In this document: positions 36,715 through 44,990 of the stretch, piece after piece
Numbering within the stretch: the stretch's first letter is position 1
How the letters are laid out: every line of letters starts with the position of its first letter
Assembly: GCF_017573465.1 (NCBI RefSeq)
Contig: NZ_JAGEPF010000014.1
Location: 124,001-188,000, forward strand
Length of the DNA stretch: 64,000 nt
Source: Actinomadura violacea
GTDB taxonomy: Bacteria; Actinomycetota; Actinomycetes; Streptosporangiales; Streptosporangiaceae
Reading direction: 5' to 3'
Position numbers and translations under genes: made by a program
The notes under the pieces: model-generated
What the model was told of the DNA's origin: nothing
Seen by the model: the letters and a program-made list of their open reading frames with translations, nothing else
Databases searched by the model: none

Positions 36715-39221
36715 GGGGTCTCTCCGATGATCTCCAAAAACGCGTCCTCGAGGCGGCGGCCCGAGCCGACGATGTCGGCGACGGGCCCGGCGGCGACGCG
36801 GCGGCCGCCGGCCATCACGACGGCGTGCGTGCAGGTCTGCTCGACCTCGGCGAGCAGGTGGCTGGAGACGATCACGGTGCGGCCGGCGGCGGCGTACCGG
36901 ACGAGGACCTCGCGCATCTCGCGGATCTGCGGCGGATCGAGCCCGTTGGTCGGTTCGTCGAGGACGAGCAGGTCCGGCAGCCCGAGCATCGCCTGCGCGA
37001 TGGCGAGCCGCTGCCGCATGCCCTGCGAATACGTCCGGACGGCGCGGTCGAGGGCCGAGCCGAGGCCGGCGATCGCGAGGGCCTCCTCCAGGTGCGCCTC
37101 GGCCGCGGGACGGCCGGTGGCGCGCCAGTACAGGTCGAGGTTGTCGCGTCCGGACAGGTGCGGCAGGAACCCGGGGCCCTCGACGAACGAGCCGAGGCGG
37201 GCGAGGACGGGCGCGCCGGGGGTGACGCGGTGCCCGAAGATGCGGATCTCGCCGGAGTCGGGACGGATGAGGCCCATCAGCATGCGCAGTGTGGTGGTCT
37301 TGCCCGCGCCGTTCGGGCCGAGGAGGCCGAGCACCTGGCCCTTCTCGACGCGGAACGACAGGTCGGCGACGGCGAGGTGGCCGTTCTTGTACGCCTTCGT
37401 GAGCCCGATGATCTCCAGCGGGACGTCGGTGCCGCGTTCGCGGGGGCGGCCGCGGCGGACCCCGACGAGCAGCGCGGCGGCGACCGCGAGGCCGGCCAGC
37501 GGCAGGATCCACACCCAGCGCGGGATCGGCGCGGGCGCGGTGACCAGGGACGGGTCGGTCGGGACCGTCAGCCCGGACACCGCGCGCACCTGGTACGCGG
37601 CGGGCTGCGGCGGCGTCGCGAAGCCCATGTCGGTGGTGGCGATGACGAGCCGGAGGCGGTGGCCGCGGTCGAAACGGTGGTCCATCGCGGGCAGCGTGAC
37701 GGTGACCTCGCCGCCGGCCGCGCGGAAGGGAGCGGCGATGCGCCGGGCCGGGGTGGCGCCGCCGTCCGGCGACACGTCGTAGAGCTTGGCGAAAAGCGGC
37801 CCGCCCTCCGCCGGCTCCTTACCGGCGGCCCCGTTCTCCAGCGGATCTCCGGTGGAGGTGTTCCTCATTGCGCTGAGGCGGACGGTGGCGGCACCGGTGA
37901 TGCGGAGGGGGTGATCGAGCGGAGGCGTGTCGAACGTGGCGGTCTGTCCGGGCATGTCGGAGGGGAGCGCGCCGGCGGCGCCGCCGAGGGAGCCGAGCGC
38001 GCCGAGCCCGGGCAGCGCGGAGACGGCCGCAGGCGTGCCGCCGGCCGGGTTGTGGATCGTCTGCTCGGCGCCGTCCAGGCGAAGCCGCCGCGGGTCGCCG
38101 GACAGGCCCGGGTACGCGCCCGCCCTCGCCTCCTGCACGACGACCTGCTGGGTGGAGGAGTCGAGGCCGCCCGCGCGGGTCACCGTGAACCGGGTGCCGG
38201 ACGTCCCGGCGTGCTTGAGCCGCGCGTCGAAGAAGTCCCGGACGAGCCCGCGCACACGGCCGGTCTCGGGGTCGCCGCCGTCATGCCCGCCCTGGTACCA
38301 GACGACCGACACGGGCGCGCCGTTGCGCGCGATGGCTCGCGCGTTCGCGTCCGCCTGGTCGAGCGGGAACAGCGAGTCGGACTGCCCTTGGACGAGCAGG
38401 GTCGGCACCTTGATGCTGTCCGCGACGGAGGCCGGGCTCGACCGGCGCAGCGTCGCGATCGCGTCGGCGGTGGGCGCGCCCTCCTCGGCGACCTTCCGGT
38501 ACATCGTGCACAGGGACGGCAGGAACCGCCCGCAGCCCGCCCCGTTGGACCCGCTGGTGAAGAAGACGCCGGCCCACAGCTTCTTGAACACGCCGTTCTC
38601 GGGGCCCGCACCGGCGGCGTTGGGGAACAGCACGTCCGGCAGGCTGTTCCAGGTGATCTCCGGTGCGATCGCGTCGACGCGCCGGTCGTAGGCGGCGGTC
38701 ATCAGCGCGATCGCGCCGCCGTAGGACTCGCCGGCCATCCCGAGGCGCGGGTCGCCGGGCCCGTCCAGCTGCACCTCCGGCCGCTTCGCCAGCCAGTCGA
38801 TGAGCTGCCGGGTGTCCTTGACCTCGTAGTCGGGGGAGTCGAGCGCGATCTGGCCCGTGGACGTGCCGAACCCGCGGGCCGTCCAGGTCAGGACGGCGTA
38901 ACCGGCGCGGGCCAGCGTGCGCGCCTCGCTCGCGACGCCGTACTTGTCGCCGCCGAACCCGTGCCCGAGCATGATCGCCGGTGCCTTCGCGCGCCCGACC
39001 GGCTTGTAGAAGGTGGTGTCGAGCGTCACGCGCTGGTCGTCGTGCGGGCCGTCGACGACCTGGACCCGCTGGTCGACGCTGTGCACGCGGGCGGGCCCGT
39101 CGGCGCTCGCTCCCCAGGCGGCGCCACCGGCGGCGAGCGCCACGGCGGCCCCGGCGGCGGTCCAGCGCGCCGTCCGGCCCGTCCTGCCCCATCGCGCCCG
39201 GATCGCGCCGCCCACCGTCAT
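36711..39221 (-). CDS. Secreted-type alpha/beta hydrolase (S15/CocE-like) fused to an ABC ATPase
   Basis: 836 residues. A TM or signal anchor at ~18-38 is followed by an alpha/beta-hydrolase with a probable triad Ser166 (GESYGG), Asp282 (QGQSDSLF), His313 (GGHDGGDP), and a PepX_C-like beta domain at ~390-540. A second helix at ~567-588 (WVWILPLAGLAVAAALLVGV) leads to a complete ABC ATPase with Walker A GPNGAGKTTT (~635), signature YSQGMRQ and Walker B LLVLDEPTNGLDP. The topology suggests an outside hydrolase and an inside ATPase in one chain. Its permease is the downstream ABC-2 gene. Peptidase versus esterase activity is unresolved. Confidence 0.85.
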   Translation of the reverse strand: MTVGGAIRARWGRTGRTARWTAAGAAVALAAGGAAWGASADGPARVHSVDQRVQVVDGPHDDQRVTLDTTFYKPVGRAKAPAIMLGHGFGGDKYGVASEARTLARAGYAVLTWTARGFGTSTGQIALDSPDYEVKDTRQLIDWLAKRPEVQLDGPGDPRLGMAGESYGGAIALMTAAYDRRVDAIAPEITWNSLPDVLFPNAAGAGPENGVFKKLWAGVFFTSGSNGAGCGRFLPSLCTMYRKVAEEGAPTADAIATLRRSSPASVADSIKVPTLLVQGQSDSLFPLDQADANARAIARNGAPVSVVWYQGGHDGGDPETGRVRGLVRDFFDARLKHAGTSGTRFTVTRAGGLDSSTQQVVVQEARAGAYPGLSGDPRRLRLDGAEQTIHNPAGGTPAAVSALPGLGALGSLGGAAGALPSDMPGQTATFDTPPLDHPLRITGAATVRLSAMRNTSTGDPLENGAAGKEPAEGGPLFAKLYDVSPDGGATPARRIAAPFRAAGGEVTVTLPAMDHRFDRGHRLRLVIATTDMGFATPPQPAAYQVRAVSGLTVPTDPSLVTAPAPIPRWVWILPLAGLAVAAALLVGVRRGRPRERGTDVPLEIIGLTKAYKNGHLAVADLSFRVEKGQVLGLLGPNGAGKTTTLRMLMGLIRPDSGEIRIFGHRVTPGAPVLARLGSFVEGPGFLPHLSGRDNLDLYWRATGRPAAEAHLEEALAIAGLGSALDRAVRTYSQGMRQRLAIAQAMLGLPDLLVLDEPTNGLDPPQIREMREVLVRYAAAGRTVIVSSHLLAEVEQTCTHAVVMAGGRRVAAGPVADIVGSGRRLEDAFLEIIGETP

Positions 39222-39700
39222 GCCAGCAGCCTATGCGCGCCCCTGCCGCCCGCCGCTCCGCCCTCGCGCCGATCCTCCCTGCGCCCACCGCCGTACACTC
39301 CGCCCCACCCCTACACCCCCCGACGTACCCGAGCCCCGCCCCAACCCGGCGCGCTCCGTCCCAGCCCCTGACCACGCCTCACTGCCCCCCGCTGACCTTC
39401 CCCGGCCCGCGCCCTCGGCCCAGCCTTACGCTGCCCGCGCCCGGCCCAGCTCAGCCGCGCCCCGCGCCCGGCCCGGCTTTGCCCTGCCCAGGCGTCGGGC
39501 TCGGCGTAGCCGCCCGCGTCCGTCCGTCCGCTTCGCCGCGCCGCGCGTAAGGCCGTGCTCCTGCTGTGCTTCGGGCTTGTGTCGGGGCTTGGTCGTGCCT
39601 CGTGTCTGGCTGGCCTTTGCCGCGTCCCGTGCTTGTGGTGCCGGGCTGTGTGGTGCCGGGCCGGGGGCGGGGGCGGGTGTGTGCGGGCTTGGTTGCGGGG
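39222..39700. other. Non-coding region with strand-composition switch
   Basis: 479 bases without a supported gene. From 39222 to about 39540 the + strand is extremely C-rich (runs like CCCCACCCCTACACCCCCC). From about 39560 to 39712 it becomes G- and T-rich (GGGGGCGGGGGCGGG). It lies upstream of the hydrolase-ATPase fusion (minus strand) and beyond the TetR stop. The transition is abrupt and its role is unknown. Confidence 0.6.
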
Positions 39701-40297
39701 TTATTGGGGGGAGTAGGGGGAGAGGGCGGCGGTGAACATGGCGGTGAGGCGGTCGGTGAGTTCGGCCGGGTCGGCGCTGCGCAGGTCGTTGAGGCCGAGC
39801 AGGCGGCGGACGGGGCCGCCGCCCATGATGATCGTGGACGCGAGCAGCGCGCGGGCGCGCGGGTTCGGGCCGTCCAGCTGCGCGACGAGCGGTTCGACGA
39901 TCACGTCCTCGAGGTAGCCGAGCAGGATCTGCTTCACCTCGGGGCTGCCGGCGGAGCGGTCGATCAGCCGGGCCATGGGCGTGACGCGGTGCAGGGTCGC
40001 CTGCCGGACGAAGTGCTCGGCGAGCCGGCGGGGCAGCCCGGCGGGGTCGCCGGCGATGACGCCGCGCAGCGCGGACTCGCCGGCGAGGACCTCGCCGAAC
40101 AGCGCGGCCTTGGAACCGAAGTAGCGGTTGACCAGGGCGGTGTTGGCGTCGGCGGCGGCGGCGATCATGCGGACGGTGACGCCGTCGTAGCCGTGCTCGT
40201 GGAATAGGTCGCGCGCGGCGTCCAGGATGCGGCGCCGGGTCGCCTCCCGGTCGCGTTTGCGGTGCTCGCGCTGCTCGGCCTGCTCGATGCTCATCAT
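39701..40297 (-). CDS. TetR/AcrR-family regulator of the adjacent transporter
   Basis: 198 residues from the first of two ATGs at 40297. An upstream open frame with a non-protein-like MFCIYAMYTL start is rejected because it runs through the promoter region. The HTH is FHEHGYDGVTVRMIAAAADANTALVNRYFGSKAAL, with ALVNRYF as recognition segment. The C-terminal part resembles the AcrR/TetR_C_33-type domain. It is divergent from the transporter at 40417, a typical repressor-pump layout. Confidence 0.9.
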   Translation of the reverse strand: MMSIEQAEQREHRKRDREATRRRILDAARDLFHEHGYDGVTVRMIAAAADANTALVNRYFGSKAALFGEVLAGESALRGVIAGDPAGLPRRLAEHFVRQATLHRVTPMARLIDRSAGSPEVKQILLGYLEDVIVEPLVAQLDGPNPRARALLASTIIMGGGPVRRLLGLNDLRSADPAELTDRLTAMFTAALSPYSPQ

Positions 40298-40351
40298 CGA
40301 TCCCGATCCGTCCCCGTATGGATCACCCGAATCGCCCCAGTATCCCCCGAG

Positions 40352-40386
40352 TTGCAAGTAAACAAGCGTGTACATAGCATATATGC
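40352..40386 (+). promoter_or_regulatory. Promoter and palindrome for the transporter gene
   Basis: TTGCAA (40352-40357), 17-base spacer, TAGCAT (40375-40380): a good SigA-type promoter for this GC content. The perfect palindrome GCATATATGC (40377-40386) overlaps the -10 box and could be the TetR operator. The spacer also contains the near-palindrome ACAAGCGTGT. It lies about 30 bases before the start codon of the transporter. Confidence 0.55.
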
Positions 40387-40416
40387 AAAACACAGGTAAT
40401 TACGTTCCATGGGGGC

Positions 40417-43059
40417 ATGGTGGCTCAAGCGAGCGTGGCGCCGGCGGCAGGGCCGGCGGCGCCAGAGCAAGCGAGACCGCAGTACACGCACCGCCAGATC
40501 CTGGAGATCCTCTCCGGCCTGATGATGGCGATGCTGACGTCGATGATCTCGTCCACGGTGGTCAGCACGGCCCTGCCGACCATCGTCGGAGACCTCGGCG
40601 GTCAGGACCAGCTGTCCTGGGTGGCCAGCGCGACCCTGCTGACGATGACGGCCTCGACCCCGCTGTGGGGCAAGGTCTCCGACATCATCGGCCGCAAGCT
40701 CTCCTTCCAGACCGCGCTGCTGATCTTCGTGGTCGCGTCCGTGGCGGGCGGGCTCTCGCAGAACATCGGCATGCTGATCGCGGCGCGCGCCGTCCAGGGC
40801 CTCGGCGCCGGCGGGCTGTCCGCGCTGGCGCAGGTCATCCTCGGCGACGTGGTCGAGCCCCGGCAGCGCGGCCGCTACTCCGGCTACATGGGCGCGGTGT
40901 TCGGCGTGGCCACCGTCGCCGGGCCGCTGCTCGGCGGGTTCCTCGTGGACGCCGACGGCCTCGGCTGGCGCTGGTGCTTCTACGTCTGCGTGCCGCTGGC
41001 CATCATCGCCTTCCTGGTGATCCAGAAGGTGCTGAAGCTGCCGAAGGTGAAGCGCGACACCCGGATCGACGTGTTCGGCGCGTTCACGATCACCGGTGCC
41101 GCCACCGCGGTGATGCTGCTGCTGTCGATGGGCGGCAACCAGTTCGAGTGGGCCTCCACCTGGACGTACGCGCTCGGCGGGATCGCGGTGCTGCTGGTGC
41201 TCGGGGCGGTGTTCGCCGAGCGCGCCGCGCGGCAGCCGATCCTGCCGCCGCGGCTGTTCCGCAATCCGACGTTCGTGCTGACCTCGCTCGGCTCGCTCTG
41301 CGTCGGCATGGCGATGTTCGGCGTCATGATCTACATGCCGCAGTACCTGCAGATCGTCAAGGGACTGAGCCCCACCGCGTCCGGCCTGATGACGCTGCCG
41401 CTGGTGGTCGGCATGCTGATCGCCTCGATCGCCTCCGGGCAGCTCGTCACCCGGACCGGCAAGTACAAGATCTTCCCGGTGCTCGGCATGCTGTTCGTCG
41501 GCGGCGGGCTGTTCCTGCTGTCCCGGCTGCACGTCGACTCGTCCAGGGTGGAGATCGGCGGCGACATCGCCCTGCTCGGCATCGGTCTCGGCCTCACCAT
41601 GCAGGTCCTGATCCTCGCCGCGCAGAACGCCGCGAAGATGGAGGACCTGGCGTCGACGACGTCCGGTGTGTCGTTCTTCCGCAACCTCGGCGGTGCGATC
41701 GGCGTCGCCGCGTTCGGCGCGATCCTCAACAACCAGCTGCCCGGCGAGATCGCCAAGGGCCTGAGCAAGGCGCACATCCCGATGCCCAAGGGCGGCGGGT
41801 CCCTCGGCACGCCGGCGCAGGTGCACGCACTGCCCGAGCCGTTCAAGTCGATCGTGCTCACCGCGTTCACCGAGTCGCTGGAGAAGGTGTTCATCTTCGG
41901 TGTGCCGATCGCGGCCATCGGCCTCGTCACGGTGCTGGCCATGAAGGAGCTACCGTTGCGCGGTAAGGCCGGCACGGGCAAGGGGGCGGCACAGGCCCCC
42001 GCCGCCACGCCGGTCGACGCGCGGCCGTCCACGCCGATGCCCCCCAACGGCGCCTCGGGGGTCGGCCGGCACGCCCGCGGCCACGAGCAGGCCGCCGCGG
42101 AGCAGCAGCTGGCGTCGGTCGGGGCAGGTGCGGTTCCGAAGGAGACGACGATGAACGAGATGCCCGCGAACGGCCTGTCGCCCAACGGTATGGGCGCCGC
42201 TCCCGGCGGGTCCCCGGCCGCCGACCCGGCCGCGCAGGCGCGGCTGCTCGCCCAGCAGAACGCCTACGTGCAGGACGGTCTCATGCCGCAGGGTCCCGGC
42301 GGTGTCCCCGTCCGCGGGGTGGTCCGCGCGGGCGACGGCGCGCCCGTCCCGTCCGCGGCGCTGACGCTGATCGGCGTGGACGGCCACCAGCTCGGCCGTG
42401 CGATCACCCAGGACGACGGCCGGTACGCGCTGCCGACGCCCGGCCCCGGCACCTACGTGCTGATCGCCGCGACGGGCGAGCACGAGCCGCAGGCCGCGAC
42501 CCTCGTCGTCGGCGACCGCCCGGTCGACTTCGACCTGATGCTGGCGGGCAACGGCGGCCTCGGCGGAACGGTCCGCAGCGCCGGCGGCAGCCCGATCGCG
42601 AACGCGATGGTCGTCGTCACCGACGTGCGCGGCGAGGTCGTCGGCACCGGACGGACCGACGCGTCCGGCCAGTACGCCTTCAAGGACGTCGTGACCGGCT
42701 CGTACACGCTCGCGGTCAGCGCCGCGGCGCACCGCCCGGTCGCGCTGCCGGTGGAGGTGGCGGGCGGCGGGCAGACCCGGCTGGACGTCGAGCTGCCCGC
42801 GGGCGCCCGGGTCCGCGGGACGGTCCGCAACGAGACGGGCGAACCGGTCGGCGACGCCCGCGTCACCCTGGTGGACGCGGCCGGCAACGTCGTCGCGATG
42901 GCGATCACCGGCCCGGACGGGGAGTACGCCTTCACCGACCTGACCGGCGGCCAGTACACCGTCATCGCGTCCGGCTACCCGCCGGTGGCGAGCGGGCTGT
43001 CGCTGGCCGGCGGCGGCCTGGACGACCACGACCTGAAGCTCGGCTACCCGGACGAGTAA
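40417..43059 (+). CDS. DHA2-type MFS transporter with three C-terminal carboxypeptidase-regulatory repeats
   Basis: 880 residues. Residues ~30-510 form a 14-helix EmrB/QacA-type drug-proton antiporter: motif A-like GKVSDIIGRK near 83-92 and the motif C-like region GVATVAGPLLGGF. A ~110-residue low-complexity linker follows, then three ~84-residue CarboxypepD_reg (transthyretin-like) repeats near 630-712, 713-796 and 797-880. Each has G-x-V-R...G.PV..A.V...D...G......T...G.Y....... in common. Ordinary MFS pumps end near 500 residues. The downstream YceI gene carries the same repeat. Substrate unknown; ATG or GTG start near 40417. Confidence 0.88.
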   Translation: MVAQASVAPAAGPAAPEQARPQYTHRQILEILSGLMMAMLTSMISSTVVSTALPTIVGDLGGQDQLSWVASATLLTMTASTPLWGKVSDIIGRKLSFQTALLIFVVASVAGGLSQNIGMLIAARAVQGLGAGGLSALAQVILGDVVEPRQRGRYSGYMGAVFGVATVAGPLLGGFLVDADGLGWRWCFYVCVPLAIIAFLVIQKVLKLPKVKRDTRIDVFGAFTITGAATAVMLLLSMGGNQFEWASTWTYALGGIAVLLVLGAVFAERAARQPILPPRLFRNPTFVLTSLGSLCVGMAMFGVMIYMPQYLQIVKGLSPTASGLMTLPLVVGMLIASIASGQLVTRTGKYKIFPVLGMLFVGGGLFLLSRLHVDSSRVEIGGDIALLGIGLGLTMQVLILAAQNAAKMEDLASTTSGVSFFRNLGGAIGVAAFGAILNNQLPGEIAKGLSKAHIPMPKGGGSLGTPAQVHALPEPFKSIVLTAFTESLEKVFIFGVPIAAIGLVTVLAMKELPLRGKAGTGKGAAQAPAATPVDARPSTPMPPNGASGVGRHARGHEQAAAEQQLASVGAGAVPKETTMNEMPANGLSPNGMGAAPGGSPAADPAAQARLLAQQNAYVQDGLMPQGPGGVPVRGVVRAGDGAPVPSAALTLIGVDGHQLGRAITQDDGRYALPTPGPGTYVLIAATGEHEPQAATLVVGDRPVDFDLMLAGNGGLGGTVRSAGGSPIANAMVVVTDVRGEVVGTGRTDASGQYAFKDVVTGSYTLAVSAAAHRPVALPVEVAGGGQTRLDVELPAGARVRGTVRNETGEPVGDARVTLVDAAGNVVAMAITGPDGEYAFTDLTGGQYTVIASGYPPVASGLSLAGGGLDDHDLKLGYPDE

Positions 43060-43067
43060 GGCCGATC

Positions 43068-43096
43068 CCGGGGCCGCCCGAGCGGGACGGCCCCGG
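43068..43096 (+). terminator. GC-rich hairpin after the transporter gene
   Basis: CCGGGGCCG / CGGCCCCGG arms with an 11-base loop, starting 8 bases after the stop. No T tract; it may attenuate transcription into the YceI gene rather than stop it fully. Confidence 0.5.
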
Positions 43097-43140
43097 CCGA
43101 CGCAATCACACGAGCCACGAAACTGGAGTGCGGGTCGTTG

Positions 43141-43968
43141 ATGGATGACAGGCGCGGTCTGCGCGGATCGGTGCGGACCAAGGACGGCTGGGCGGTGCGG
43201 CACGCCATCGTCACGGTCACGGACCTGGCGGGCCGGCAGGTGACGCGGGAGCAGACCGGGGAGGACGGCGTGCTCGCCGCCGGTCCGCTGCCCGCCGGCA
43301 CCTACACGGTGATCGTCACGGCGATGGGGTTCCAGCCGGCGGCGTCGACGCTGATCGTGCACGGGTCCGGTGACGCGGACCTCGGCACGCTGGTGCTGGC
43401 CCGCGCGGGTGGCACCGAGCTGCCGCCGCCCGGCCCGTGGACGATCGACCCGGCGCACTCGAACGTCGGGGCGGTCGCGCAGCACCTCGGCTTGTCCAGC
43501 GTGCGGGGCCGGTTCGCCGCGTTCGAGGGGAGCGTCGAGATCGCCGAGCCGGTGGAGGCGTCCCGGGTGACGGCCCGGATCGAGGCGGCGTCCATCGACA
43601 CCGGCAACAAGCTGCGCGACGACCACCTGCGCTCGGCGGACTTCCTGAACGTCGACGAGCACCCGGTGATCACCTACGCGGGGACGGGGCTGACCGCCGC
43701 AGGTCCGGACCGCTGGACGGTGCACGGCCATCTCACCCTGAACGGGATCACCCAGCCCGTCGACCTGGACATGCTGTTCCTCGGCAGCGGCGGCGACCCG
43801 TGGGGCGGGACGCGTGCGGCGTTCCGCGCGACGGCGGAGCTGCGCCGCACCGACTTCGCGATCCGCTACAACCAGATCCTGGAGGCGGGGATCGCGATGG
43901 TCGGCGAGAGCCTGAAGGTCGAGCTGGAGATCCAGGCCGTCCAGGGGACCGAACTTCCGCAGGGCTGA
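43141..43968 (+). CDS. YceI-domain protein with N-terminal carboxypeptidase-regulatory domain
   Basis: 275 residues. Residues 1-90 are a CarboxypepD_reg repeat (LRGSVRTKDGWAVRHAIVTV...GTYTVIVTAMGF), matching those at the end of the transporter just upstream. Residues ~97-270 are a YceI lipocalin-like barrel: WTIDPAHSNVGAVAQHLG, SIDTGNKLRDDHLRSADFLNV, and LTLNGITQPVDL. YceI proteins bind polyisoprenoid or amphiphilic lipids. No signal peptide is visible, so it may act inside the cell. The ATG at 43141 is used; a TTG precedes it. Confidence 0.88.
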   Translation: MDDRRGLRGSVRTKDGWAVRHAIVTVTDLAGRQVTREQTGEDGVLAAGPLPAGTYTVIVTAMGFQPAASTLIVHGSGDADLGTLVLARAGGTELPPPGPWTIDPAHSNVGAVAQHLGLSSVRGRFAAFEGSVEIAEPVEASRVTARIEAASIDTGNKLRDDHLRSADFLNVDEHPVITYAGTGLTAAGPDRWTVHGHLTLNGITQPVDLDMLFLGSGGDPWGGTRAAFRATAELRRTDFAIRYNQILEAGIAMVGESLKVELEIQAVQGTELPQG

Positions 43969-43978
43969 CCCGCGGCGG

Positions 43979-44938
43979 TCAGCGAGGGGCCCGTCCGGCG
44001 GGGCGGGTGTCCAGTTCGGTGGCGGGGAGCCAGTGGACGGCGGGGTCGTAGTCCAGCCAGCCGTGCTCCCGCGCCGCCGCGGCGAACTCCGCGAGCAGCG
44101 ACCGCAGCACCGGGTGCTGCTCGCGGGCCCGCCAGATCACCGACCACGAGTACAGCGGGACGGGTCCGGTCAGCGGCACCGACCGGACGTCCGCGGGCAC
44201 GGCCACGTCCGCCGGCAGCAGCGACACGTGGCCGGGCTCGTCGCGCAGGTGGTCGAGGAAGTAGTCCAGTCCCAGGTTGACCCCGCCGAACTCGCCGGAC
44301 AACCCGAACTCGGCCAGGAACCGGTCGAGGAAGTCGAGCTTGCCGATCTCGGCGGGGAACCACACCGTCGTACCGGCCAGGTCGGCGGGGCGCAGCGTCG
44401 CCGCGTCCGCCAGCGGATGCGCCTCGCCCATCACCGCCGCCATCGGCGCGAGCCGCACCAGCCGGTGCGCCAGGCCGTCCGGCAGCGGCTCGTCCAGCGC
44501 GTGGACGCGGCCGAAGCCCGCGTCGCCGTCGCCGCGCCGCAGCGCCGTGACGACCTCCTGCAGACCCCGCTTCAGGTTCGGCTCGATCGGCAGGTCGGGA
44601 CGGCGCGCCACGACCCGCCGGATCGTCCGCATCGGGTCGAACAGGTGCCCCCACACGTCCAGGCGCAGCGGCCGGTCGTCGCGCCGGGCCGCGACGATCG
44701 CGTCGTCCGCCGCCGCGAGCGCGCGCCGCGCCGGCTCCAGGAACCGCTCGCCCGCCGCCGTCAGCCGCACCGAATGCCCGGTGCGGTCGAACAGCCGCAC
44801 GCCGAGGACGTCCTCCAGCCGTGCGACCCGCTTCGACAGCGCCTGCTGGGTGAGGAAAAGCTCACCCGCCGCGCGTCCGAAATGCAGGTGCTCGGCGGTC
44901 GCGACGAACGCCCGCACCTGCGCGAGATCCAGGTCCAC
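43979..44938 (-). CDS. LysR-family transcriptional regulator
   Basis: 319 residues. The N-terminal winged HTH is clear: LAQVRAFVATAEHLHFGRAAGELFLTQQALSKRVARLEDVLGVRLFDRTGHSVRLT. The C-terminal effector domain has the usual DPMRTIRRVVARRPDLPIEPN and AVMGEAHPLADAAT. GTG start (VDLDLAQ). Its neighbour on the other side is divergent from nothing obvious, so the target is unclear; it converges with the YceI gene. Confidence 0.93.
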   Translation of the reverse strand: MDLDLAQVRAFVATAEHLHFGRAAGELFLTQQALSKRVARLEDVLGVRLFDRTGHSVRLTAAGERFLEPARRALAAADDAIVAARRDDRPLRLDVWGHLFDPMRTIRRVVARRPDLPIEPNLKRGLQEVVTALRRGDGDAGFGRVHALDEPLPDGLAHRLVRLAPMAAVMGEAHPLADAATLRPADLAGTTVWFPAEIGKLDFLDRFLAEFGLSGEFGGVNLGLDYFLDHLRDEPGHVSLLPADVAVPADVRSVPLTGPVPLYSWSVIWRAREQHPVLRSLLAEFAAAAREHGWLDYDPAVHWLPATELDTRPAGRAPR

Positions 44939-44990
44939 GCCGTCCAGCCTGCCCGACGACCGCCGGACGGGCCAACAGCGCCGGCGCCGC

